From: JAKFDK01 sp036676195
GTDB lineage: Bacteria > Bacillota > Sulfobacillia > Symbiobacteriales > ZC4RG38
DNA: 22,486 nucleotides
Direction of reading: 5' to 3'
NCBI GenBank assembly: GCA_036676195.1
Contig: JAKFDK010000093.1
Location: forward strand, 1-22,486
Shown: positions 15,244 through 22,486 of the stretch, one piece after another
Layout of the letters: each line of letters starts with the position of its first letter
How positions within the stretch are numbered: the stretch's first letter is position 1
Made by a program: the position numbers and the translations under genes
Notes under the pieces: generated by a model
What the model saw: the letters and a program-made list of their open reading frames with translations, nothing else
The model's database searches: none
Told to the model about the DNA's origin: nothing

Positions 15244-15295
15244 GACACTGTCGGCGCAGGTGTCAGCCTGACGCCGGCAGTGTCTCTATTTCGTC
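15244..15295 (+). terminator. Terminator of the catabolic/transport operon
   Basis: GACACTGTCGGCG (15244-15256) pairs with CGCCGGCAGTGTC (15272-15284) through 13 positions including one G-U. The loop is 15 nt and the tail is T-rich (TCTATTTCGTCTCTT). It is the first convincing plus-strand terminator after the operon promoter at 1206. Confidence 0.7.
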
Positions 15296-15297
15296 TC

Positions 15298-15326
15298 TTG
15301 CTAGTTTGCTGCATGTGGGGTATGAT
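15298..15326 (+). promoter_or_regulatory. Promoter of tetR-hotdog 2
   Basis: TTGCTA (15298-15303) and TATGAT (15321-15326) are separated by 17 nt. The predicted start near 15333 lies about 12 nt before the palindromic operator candidate. The layout matches that of the first paralogue. Confidence 0.65.
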
Positions 15327-15344
15327 TCTTTCGATCAAGATGGA

Positions 15345-15373
15345 CTGACCGAGCGGTCAGGAAAGGACTGACC
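15345..15373 (+). promoter_or_regulatory. Palindromic operator candidate for the TetR-hotdog regulators
   Basis: CTGACCGAGCGGTCAG (15345-15360) has perfect 7-nt arms around AG. A further half-site GGACTGACC (15365-15373) repeats 15342-15350 at 23-nt spacing and abuts the ATG. The CGGTC core matches the three repeats upstream of paralogue 1. Position between promoter and start codon suggests autorepression. Confidence 0.6.
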
Positions 15374-16435
15374 ATGCAGAACAAGGAACGCGAAATTCTC
15401 GAAACAGCAGCCCGCCTGTTCCAGGCCAAGGGATTCGCCGCCACTTCAATCCGCGACATTGCTCAGGCAGCCGGTGTCCAGAAGGCGGCTATTTACCACT
15501 ATGTCAGCAATAAGGAAGAGCTTCTGCGCCGAATCTTCGCCGAGACTGCCAATGAACTGAACACCTTTATGCAGGAACTGCTGGCCTCCCCCATGTCCAA
15601 CCTGCAACGGCTGCGTCGGGCCATCAGTATCTATCTGACCTTCGTGGTCGGGCGTGGGGCGGCCATCACCGTAGCCTTTCGTGACGCCCGCGGGATGAGT
15701 GCAGAGCATGTGCAATGGCTGGAAAACATCAGTCAGAACCATATGCAGTTATGGAATCAGATCATCCGGTCCGGCATTGCTACCGGTGAGTTCCGCCCGG
15801 TGGAAGTGCCCATGGCATCCTTCGCCATCCTGGGTGCCTGTAGCTGGATGCACGCCTGGTACTCTCCCGGGGGCCGGCTGACGGCGGAGGAGATTGCCGA
15901 ATGTTTTGCCGACCTGTTCGTGTCAGGGCTGGCGGCGAACCCTCAGACCACGACATTGGCGGGTGCCGGGGCTTCGGGCTCGCATCCCCCGTATCTGGCC
16001 GAACTGCCAGTGCGCTTCGCCGAGGCTGATCCGACCGGCCAGCTCCCGCTCCCGGTTCTGGTACAATACTGCCAGGCGGCGGTGGAGGATCTGTTTTCCG
16101 CCTGTGAATGGCCCTATGAGCGGCTGCGGCGGGAGCGGAGGGTGGTCATGCGGGTCCGGCAGTTTCAGTGTGAGGTGCAGGGGGGCGCTCAGGCCGGCGA
16201 TCGCCTGCGCATCCATGTCGACGCCGGCGGGCTGCATGAGGAATGTCTCCATCTGCGGCTGCGGGTGCAGCGGTTGACCGATGGAGCGACCATCGCCCTG
16301 GTCCATTTGGTCCAGGAGGTTACGGAAGCTGCAACCGGAACATCTGTCGCCTGGCCCCTGGATATCGGTGGCATGGTCCTTGGCCGACTGGCCGTCTGCG
16401 GGGCGAAACTCAGCGGAGCCGATCCCGATACGTAA
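15374..16435 (+). CDS. TetR/AcrR regulator fused to a hotdog (acyl-CoA thioesterase-like) domain, paralogue 2
   Basis: 353 aa, colinear with the protein at 1329 and nearly identical over the DNA-binding domain (ATSIRDIAQAAGVQKAAIYH), so both probably recognise related sites. The TetR ligand domain spans about 75-190 (FRDARGMSAEHVQWL, GACSWMHAWYSPGGRLTAEEI). After a variable linker, the hotdog-like domain (about 207-315) begins LPVRFAEADPTGQ with Asp219, continues with helix QYCQAAVEDLFSACEWPYERL, and ends LTDGATIALVHLVQEV. The second domain has diverged more than the first, suggesting different effector ligands. AAAGGA lies 7 nt before the ATG. It has its own promoter and terminator, so it is a monocistronic unit between the polyester operon and the fad genes. 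Confidence 0.88.
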   Translation: MQNKEREILETAARLFQAKGFAATSIRDIAQAAGVQKAAIYHYVSNKEELLRRIFAETANELNTFMQELLASPMSNLQRLRRAISIYLTFVVGRGAAITVAFRDARGMSAEHVQWLENISQNHMQLWNQIIRSGIATGEFRPVEVPMASFAILGACSWMHAWYSPGGRLTAEEIAECFADLFVSGLAANPQTTTLAGAGASGSHPPYLAELPVRFAEADPTGQLPLPVLVQYCQAAVEDLFSACEWPYERLRRERRVVMRVRQFQCEVQGGAQAGDRLRIHVDAGGLHEECLHLRLRVQRLTDGATIALVHLVQEVTEAATGTSVAWPLDIGGMVLGRLAVCGAKLSGADPDT

Positions 16436-16483
16436 CGGCGGTTGCTACCCGGTTGTGCGCCCCGACCACATATAGGTGAGACA

Positions 16484-16516
16484 GAGGCAGCCTGTACATG
16501 TCTGGCTGCCTCTTTT
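16484..16516 (+). terminator. Intrinsic terminator after tetR-hotdog 2
   Basis: A perfect 9-bp stem GAGGCAGCC (16484-16492) / GGCTGCCTC (16504-16512) with an 11-nt loop is followed by TTTT. It sits about 50 nt after the regulator's stop codon. Confidence 0.85.
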
Positions 16517-16581
16517 GCCTGCACTTACAAACAGCGGGCCGACTGTCTGGGCGGCTGGGGCGACCCGACCGGCGAAAGGGA

Positions 16582-16610
16582 TTGCTTTCCACCGGCGGCC
16601 GTGCCATAAT
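16582..16610 (+). promoter_or_regulatory. Promoter of the fadR-fadE-tauE unit
   Basis: TTGCTT (16582-16587) and CATAAT (16605-16610) are separated by 17 nt. The expected start (about 16617) is directly next to the FadR operator at 16619-16636. Confidence 0.65.
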
Positions 16611-16618
16611 CGCCTTAA

Positions 16619-16636
16619 TGAATGACGGTTCATTCA
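16619..16636 (+). promoter_or_regulatory. FadR operator (18-bp palindrome)
   Basis: TGAATGACGGTTCATTCA has perfect 7-nt arms around a 4-nt centre and fits the Bacillus FadR consensus TGAATGANNANTCATTCA in its arms and length. It overlaps the start of transcription, so FadR bound here should block the promoter. Derepression by long-chain acyl-CoA is expected from the Bacillus precedent. Confidence 0.85.
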
Positions 16637-16670
16637 CCTGGCGTCCGCCAGGTACATTCAGTACGGGGGA

Positions 16671-17294
16671 ATGGCAGTGGCCAGGGGCGTTCCGGATAAG
16701 TACACAGCCATCATTCAGGCGGCCGTCGAGGTAATGGCCCGCCATGGCTACGAAAACGCGCGGATGGGCGACATTGCCGAGGCCGCCGGGGTGGCGACCG
16801 GCACCCTGTACCTGTACTTCAAGAACAAGCCTGACCTGGTGGTCACCGTGTTTCGGGAAAAACTGGGTCAGATGGTTCGGGCTATGGTGGACGGCCTGCC
16901 CGCAGCAGCCCAACCACTGGCGCAACTGCGCTGGTTTGTGCAGGGGCATCTCCAGGCCCTGGCCGCCGAGCCGTCTCTGGCGGTGTTCACCCAGAACGAG
17001 ATCCGGCAGTCGGATCCGGAGATCCGCCGGCGCATCAACGCGGTGATGGAGGAAGGGTATTTTGCCTTCCTGGAAGCGCTGCTCCGGTCCGGTCAGGAAC
17101 TGGGCGCATTTCGCCGGGACGTGGACTGGCGTCTCATCCGGAACATGGTCTTCGGCACATTGGACCAGACGGTAACGGCCTGGGTTCTGGCGGGGTGCAA
17201 GTGGGACCTGGCCGCCCAGGCCGAAGCGATCATTCAGTTATTGTCGGCTGCCATCGCTCCGGAGCGGCAGGGGTTATACAAGTTCCCCCATTAA
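16671..17294 (+). CDS. fadR: TetR-family fatty acid degradation repressor FadR (YsiA type)
   Basis: 207 aa. The N-terminal TetR domain (YTAIIQAAVEVMARHGYENA, then GDIAEAAGVATGTLYLYFKN) and the effector domain (AVFTQNEIRQSDPEIRRRIN, MVFGTLDQTVTAWVLAG) closely follow Bacillus subtilis FadR, including the QNE(L)RQS and GT(I/L)D(E/Q)TVT blocks. It represses beta-oxidation genes and is released by long-chain acyl-CoA. A canonical FadR operator lies 35 nt upstream of its start, indicating autoregulation, and fadE follows 15 nt downstream. The start ATG has GGGGGA about 3-8 nt upstream. Confidence 0.93.
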   Translation: MAVARGVPDKYTAIIQAAVEVMARHGYENARMGDIAEAAGVATGTLYLYFKNKPDLVVTVFREKLGQMVRAMVDGLPAAAQPLAQLRWFVQGHLQALAAEPSLAVFTQNEIRQSDPEIRRRINAVMEEGYFAFLEALLRSGQELGAFRRDVDWRLIRNMVFGTLDQTVTAWVLAGCKWDLAAQAEAIIQLLSAAIAPERQGLYKFPH

Positions 17295-17309
17295 AGGAGG
17301 TACGCTGGC

Positions 17310-19085
<1,776 letters not shown>

Positions 19086-19087
19086 CC

Positions 19088-19861
19088 ATGCTGCCGGAGT
19101 GGACCCACTATTTGTCTGCCAGCCTGATGATCGGGCTGATCTCCGGCACCCTCGGGGGCATGTTCGGGTTTGGCGGCAGCAGCGTGAGCACGCCGCTGCT
19201 CCGGGTTCTGACGCAGGTCGACCCGCTGCTGGCTCTGGGCACGCCGCTGCCGGTCGCCATTCCCACCGCCGTCTCGGGGGTCATCGGCTACTACCGACGG
19301 GGACTGGTGCGCTTCCGCATCGCCCTCTTCACGGTCCTGGGCGGGCTGCCAGGGGTGGTGGCGGGGTCGTATGCCACACAGTACATTTCCACCCATTGGC
19401 TGATGGTCGGCACTGGCGTGGCCATGCTGGGCGTCGGGCTGCGGGCTGCCCTGTCCCACCGCCCTGTCCCCATGCAGGAAGTCGCCATCCGCCCGACTTC
19501 GGCTGACCTGATCGCACTGCTGATCGGCCTGCCGGTGGGCCTTTTCTGCGGCGTGCTCGCCAACGGCGGCGGACCGCTGATCGTGCCCATGTATCTGATG
19601 TTCCTGAACCTGCCCATGCAGGAAGCCGTGGCCACGTCGTTGGCAGCGGTGGTGGTACTGACCTTGCCCGGCACGCTGATTCACTGGCAACTGGGTCATG
19701 TGGATCTCAAACTGGCCCTGTACATGACCCTGGGCGTGGTTCCGGCCTCATTTCTGGGCACCTGGATCGCCGGGAAGCTGGGCGACGTCCGGCTGAAGCG
19801 GCTGTTCGGCTGGGTAATGGCGTTGTTCGGCTCCTACTTCCTGTACCGGGAGTGGCAGTAG
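19088..19861 (+). CDS. TauE/SafE-family sulfite/organosulfonate exporter, copy 1
   Basis: 257 aa, about eight hydrophobic helices. Two family repeats each contain a Gly-rich loop: ISGTLGGMFGFGGSSVSTPL at the N-terminus and FCGVLANGGGPLIVPMYLMF in the second half, the pattern of TauE/SafE (DUF81) permeases. It starts 2 nt after the fadE stop, so it is translationally linked to fadE and lies in the FadR-controlled unit. Family members export sulfite or sulfonates, but some act on other small anions, so the link to fatty-acid degradation may mean another substrate. No strong Shine-Dalgarno is visible; GGTGG inside the end of fadE may serve. Confidence 0.88.
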   Translation: MLPEWTHYLSASLMIGLISGTLGGMFGFGGSSVSTPLLRVLTQVDPLLALGTPLPVAIPTAVSGVIGYYRRGLVRFRIALFTVLGGLPGVVAGSYATQYISTHWLMVGTGVAMLGVGLRAALSHRPVPMQEVAIRPTSADLIALLIGLPVGLFCGVLANGGGPLIVPMYLMFLNLPMQEAVATSLAAVVVLTLPGTLIHWQLGHVDLKLALYMTLGVVPASFLGTWIAGKLGDVRLKRLFGWVMALFGSYFLYREWQ

Positions 19862-19888
19862 CAAGTGACCTATGAGGGGGTGGCAGGG

Positions 19889-20014
19889 ATGACACTGCCG
19901 GACGAAGTGTTTGACATTCTGTCATCTAAGATCATTCCAGGGCCTGGGCCAGGTCCTGCATCAAGTCCTCATAGTCCTCGATCCCCACGGCAATGCGGAC
20001 CAGTGCATCGGTAA
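19889..20014 (+). pseudogene. Possible truncated gene start of unknown function
   Basis: An ATG at 19889 with a purine-rich Shine-Dalgarno (GAGGGGGTGGCAGGG) opens a frame reading MTLPDEVFDILSSKI. From about 19932 it runs antisense into the 3' end of the cystathionine gamma-synthase-like gene, where the translation turns into low-complexity Pro/Ser/Arg and ends at 20014. The first 14-15 codons look like a genuine start downstream of the exporter gene; the remainder does not. It may be the remnant of a gene cut by the rearrangement. The family is not recognised. Confidence 0.35.
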
Positions 20015-20546
20015 TGCCGGCAGCGTTCCGGTCATCGGGGGGCATGTGGTAGTGCACCGCGGCCACCGGTTGCGTGATCAGGGATTCCACAGACCCCAGG
20101 CTGACGGCCCGGGTAAATAACCGGCAGCGATTGATCAGGCGGCTGGCGGCTTCACCGCCGCCCCGCATGACGACCGAAAGCAGGCCGCCAAAGCCCCGCA
20201 TTTGCCGGCGGGCCAGGTCATGACCAGGGTGTGAGGGGAGCCCGGGGTACAGCACACGCGCGATGGCGGGGTGGTTGCTCAGAAACTCCGCCACTTGCTG
20301 GGCACCCGTATTATGGCGCTGCATGCGCAACTCGAGGGTTTTCATACCCCGCAGAAGCAGCCAGGCATCGAATCCGTTCAGCGTTCCGCCCAGCTTGCGC
20401 ATCATGTTCTGGCAGCGGGCAATGGTATCGCTGGTGCCCACAATGGCCCCGGCCATCACGTCGCTGTGACCGTTCAGGTACTTGGTGCAGCTATGTACGA
20501 CGACGTCAGCCCCAAGCTTCAGGGGCTGCTGATTGACCGGTGTAGT
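19932..20546 (-). pseudogene. Cystathionine gamma-synthase / methionine gamma-lyase family, C-terminal half only
   Basis: The open frame reads from about 20546 (TTPVNQQPLKLGADVVVHS) through the PLP-lysine motif CTKYLNGHSDVMAG to the natural-looking C-terminus EDYEDLMQDLAQALE. It contains the family blocks GGTLNGFDAWLLLRGMKTLELRM, YPGLPSHPGHDLARRQM and SLGSVESLITQP. About 205 codons remain of a family length near 380-400; the whole N-terminal PLP-domain half, including the start, is absent. Upstream, sequence changes abruptly to selD in a different frame. An internal ATG at 20459 exists but would begin after the active-site lysine, so no functional enzyme is expected. Cystathionine gamma-synthase, gamma-lyase and methionine gamma-lyase cannot be separated from this half. 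Confidence 0.85.
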
Positions 20547-21430
20547 TGATCTGTTTCGTGCAGGGCCGGATCAAAATCGATCTGATCGTCCAACCACTGC
20601 CGGTTTCTTCGGGTTCCGCCCGGCCAAATGCCTTGCCGTGCATACTCCCAGGCGGCGGAAATCACGGGTATTTGGCTAGTGTATATGCGCATGCCCACCT
20701 GGGATGCCCGAGCCATTTCGCTGGCATGGCCCAGCAGCCCGAAGCCTGTAATGTCGGTCATTCCGCGAATGCCAAACGGCTCCAGGACGTTGGTCACATT
20801 GTTGAGGGTGGCCATAACCCTGATGGCCTCAGCCTCCACCTCAGGAGAAACGATGCCTTTCTTGATCGCCGTGGTGATGGTTCCGATGCCAATCGGCTTG
20901 GTCAGCACCAATTGATCCCCGGGCCGGGCGCCGGCTTTGGCGCCGATGCGGTCAGGGCGAACGATCCCTGTCACCGCCATGCCGAATTTCGGCTCGGGAT
21001 CGTCGATGGAATGGCCGCCCAGGATGACTGCGCCAGCCTCCCGGGCCTTGTCAGCGCCGCCCCGGAGGATCTCCGACAGAACCGAAAGCGGTAGCTTACC
21101 GATGGGGAAGCCCACCAGGTTCAGCACCGTGACCGGCCGTCCGCCCATGGCGTACACATCTGACAGGGCATTGGCGGCGGCAATCTGGCCAAAGGCATAC
21201 GGGTCGTCAACGATGGGAGTAAAGAAGTCGACAGTCTGGACGATGGCAATGTCATCTGTCAACTTGTAGACGCCGGCATCATCGGGGTCATCCAGACCTA
21301 CCAGCACGTTGGGATCCTTGACTGAAGGGGGCAAGTGACGCAGAACCTGCGCCAGATCGGCCGGGCCGATCTTGCAGCCTCAGCCAGCCTTGGATGTCGT
21401 TTGGGTCAGACGAATGCGTTCCTCAGACAT
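20519..21430 (-). pseudogene. selD: Selenophosphate synthase SelD, selenocysteine-containing, C-terminus lost
   Basis: The start ATG (21428-21430) follows AAGGAGGT. The frame reads MSEERIRLTQTTSKAG-U-GCKIGPADL, where the UGA at 21380-21382 is codon 17, aligned with the active-site Cys17 of E. coli SelD, so it is read as selenocysteine. Downstream are GGRPVTVLNLVGFP, GGHSIDDPEPKFGMAVTG, LTKPIGIGTITTAIKKG, MTDITGFGLLGH and WPGGTRRNRQWL. Homology stops at DFDPAL (residue 290). The frame then ends after 13 unrelated codons, without the family's FDPQTSGGLL-type C-terminal segment (about 55 residues missing). A PLP-enzyme fragment takes over at 20544-20560. It would normally make selenophosphate from selenide and ATP; this copy is probably inactive unless the junction is an assembly artefact. 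Confidence 0.88.
21354..21382 (-). promoter_or_regulatory. Sec UGA codon and candidate bacterial SECIS hairpin
   Basis: Starting 7 nt after the UGA (21380-21382), the minus strand forms a perfect 8-bp hairpin AGATCGGC-CCG-GCCGATCT (21354-21372), extendable by flanking TGC/GCA. A stem-loop directly 3' of the UGA within the coding region is how bacterial SECIS elements recruit SelB. The tight CCG loop lacks the GU seen in the E. coli fdhF element, so the active fold may differ. Confidence 0.6.
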
Positions 21431-21455
21431 GGTGCTTAAACCTCCTTGCTGACCG

Positions 21456-22241
21456 TCAGGGGAACGGAAGTACCAGGTCCCAGCTCATCCGCACGGAGGT
21501 GGCAATGACTACCACAGCGAGGATGCGGCGCAAGGCAGCCTGGGGTAAACGTTGACTCAGACGGCTTCCAGCCCAGGAGCCAGTCAAGGCACCGCTGACC
21601 ACAGCTACGCTTGGCCACAGGAGGATCTGAGCCGTCATCATCTTACCGGCAAATCCGGCAGCTCCGGAAATCAGTCCGATGGCCAGCGAACTGCCCAGTG
21701 CCACTCGGGTCGGGATGTGCAGGAGGTAGATCAACCCCGGCACGATCATAAAACCGCCGCCTTGCCCGACCAGCCCCCCAAGCAGACCGATCCCAAGCGC
21801 CAGGACCACTGCCGCCGGCCGGTTGAAGGCATGTGTGGCCGGCACGTCTTCTCCGCTGTCACGAACCGGAATCAACAGGAGGACGCCAGCCAGTAAAGCC
21901 AGTGCCGCAAACAGGATCGCCAAAGCCGTACCGCCGAGCCAGTAGGAGGTCAGGCCGCCGGTGAGGGCGCCAATGGCGACTGCTCCACCCATGAATGCAA
22001 CCAGTTCAGTGTGGACCCGACGCCGCCCGTGGGCCAGGGTACCGGCCAATGATGCAGCCAGGCTCTGGACCATGGTGATGCCGGCAATCTCCTTCATCCC
22101 CAGGGCGGGTTCTCCCAGTGCGGGGGGCACATACAGGAGCAAGGGAACCATCAAGATGCCGCCGCCGATCCCGAGCAGACCCGAGAAGGTTCCCGCCAGA
22201 CCGCCTGATACGAAAAGCACAGTGGCCCCGGCCAGTGTCAT
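21456..22241 (-). CDS. TauE/SafE-family sulfite/organosulfonate exporter, copy 2
   Basis: 261 aa from ATG at 22241. An in-frame GTG at 22250 is less likely because its codon falls in the GGGGGTGA that serves as Shine-Dalgarno for the ATG. Hydrophobic, about eight helices, with the two family Gly-rich repeats GLAGTFSGLLGIGGGILMVP and GIGLLGGLVGQGGGFMIVPG. It is distinct in sequence from the copy at 19088. It is followed after 25 nt by selD on the same strand, forming a probable exporter-selD operon, and diverges from a LysR-type regulator. Sulfite or a related oxyanion is the family substrate. The neighbouring selD makes selenium/sulfur oxyanion handling conceivable but unproven. Confidence 0.9.
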   Translation of the reverse strand: MTLAGATVLFVSGGLAGTFSGLLGIGGGILMVPLLLYVPPALGEPALGMKEIAGITMVQSLAASLAGTLAHGRRRVHTELVAFMGGAVAIGALTGGLTSYWLGGTALAILFAALALLAGVLLLIPVRDSGEDVPATHAFNRPAAVVLALGIGLLGGLVGQGGGFMIVPGLIYLLHIPTRVALGSSLAIGLISGAAGFAGKMMTAQILLWPSVAVVSGALTGSWAGSRLSQRLPQAALRRILAVVVIATSVRMSWDLVLPFP

Positions 22242-22303
22242 GAACTTCACCCCCTACCTTGCCCATGACCGGAGTGACCGGCGAGTCTGATCGCTATGGC
22301 GTC

Positions 22304-22329
22304 ATTATACAACCCGTGGAATGTATAAT
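22304..22329. promoter_or_regulatory. Overlapping divergent promoter region / LysR-type binding site candidate
   Basis: An inverted repeat ATTATACA (22304-22311) / TGTATAAT (22322-22329) with a 10-nt spacer carries a perfect TATAAT on each strand: minus strand at 22304-22309 for the exporter, plus strand at 22324-22329 for lysR. Each -35 region would overlap the other's -10, so the two promoters should be mutually exclusive. No strong -35 hexamer is visible on either strand, consistent with activator dependence. Confidence 0.55.
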
Positions 22330-22401
22330 AGAAATACATGTTTGATTGGCTGACCCAAATCAGGAGCTATAGTAAGTCATGAGCAGGGCGGGGGGATTGC
22401 C

Positions 22402-22486
22402 ATGAACCTTCACCACTTGAGAGTCTTTCAAGCCGTTGCTCAGACAGAGAATTTCTCGCATGCCGCACAACACCTGTACATCAGCC
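22402..22486 (+). CDS. LysR-family transcriptional regulator (N-terminal fragment, runs off right edge)
   Basis: ATG at 22402 preceded by GGCGGGGGGATT. The 28 visible codons read MNLHHLRVFQAVAQTENFSH then AAQHLYIS, the classic first helix and start of the helix-turn-helix of LysR-type regulators (usual full length about 300 aa; the rest lies outside the window). It is transcribed divergently from the exporter-selD genes, the standard arrangement for a LysR regulator and its target, so it probably controls copy 2 of the TauE/SafE exporter. Confidence 0.9.
   Translation, partial: MNLHHLRVFQAVAQTENFSHAAQHLYIS

Noticed and set aside
13839..15338. 499-codon open frame on the minus strand
   Set aside because: Antisense shadow of the chemoreceptor gene; its translation is His/Arg/Gly-rich with no domain pattern, while the plus-strand frame shows clear MCP motifs.
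19932..20459. A functional short gene starting at the internal ATG 20459 of the PLP-enzyme fragment
   Set aside because: Homology clearly extends upstream through the PLP-lysine motif to about 20546, and the ATG lies inside a conserved block (SDVMAG) without a Shine-Dalgarno.
20519..21334. SelD starting downstream of the UGA at 21334
   Set aside because: That start has no Shine-Dalgarno and would remove the catalytic residue; the ATG at 21430 has AAGGAGGT and the intact N-terminal SelD motif spanning the UGA.

Overview
The window is a GC-rich bacterial chromosome segment. It is most like a Bacillota (Firmicutes) genome, probably a high-GC Clostridia-type lineage. The pointers are strong AGGAGG-type Shine-Dalgarno sequences with many TTG starts, a Bacillus-type TetR FadR with its canonical palindromic operator beside fadE, a class-I cyclic-di-GMP riboswitch with an intrinsic terminator, and a selD gene whose active-site residue is encoded by UGA (selenocysteine). 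The species cannot be fixed from the sequence alone.

Region 1 (1-761, minus strand): the 5' end of a membrane chemoreceptor gene lies behind a complete leader made of a sigma-A-like promoter, a c-di-GMP-I (GEMM-I) aptamer, an intrinsic terminator and a TTG start with a good Shine-Dalgarno. Region 2 (about 762-1205) has no recognisable gene, but contains a plus-strand terminator with no visible parent transcript.

Region 3 (1206-15300, plus strand) is an apparent 14-kb operon. It runs TetR-hotdog fusion regulator, thiolase, AMP-forming acyl-CoA ligase, secreted PHB-depolymerase-family esterase with accessory C-terminal domains, branched-chain-amino-acid-type substrate-binding lipoprotein, alpha/beta hydrolase, NAD-type SDR dehydrogenase, LivG/LivF/LivH/LivM-type ABC transporter, and a soluble MCP-like chemoreceptor, then a terminator. 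Read together, I infer a scavenging pathway for extracellular poly(3-hydroxybutyrate) or a similar polyester: depolymerise outside, import the hydroxyacid or oligomer, hydrolyse the oligomer, oxidise to the 3-oxoacid, activate with CoA, cleave by thiolysis, and sense the substrate for taxis. A second, paralogous TetR-hotdog gene (15374-16435) with its own promoter, operator and terminator follows. The two fusion regulators bracket the operon and are the most novel-looking proteins here.

Region 4 (16582-19861, plus strand) is a fatty-acid beta-oxidation unit: promoter, 18-bp FadR operator, fadR, fadE (acyl-CoA dehydrogenase), and a TauE/SafE-family exporter.

Region 5 (19889-22486) is a rearranged sulfur/selenium area. 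It holds an orphan gene start running into antisense sequence, the 3' half of a cystathionine gamma-synthase/methionine gamma-lyase-type gene, and a selD gene with an in-frame Sec UGA and candidate SECIS hairpin but no C-terminus. The selD and PLP-enzyme pieces meet at a junction of about 17 bp. Upstream of selD is a second TauE/SafE exporter, which shares an overlapping divergent promoter region with a LysR-type regulator cut by the window end.
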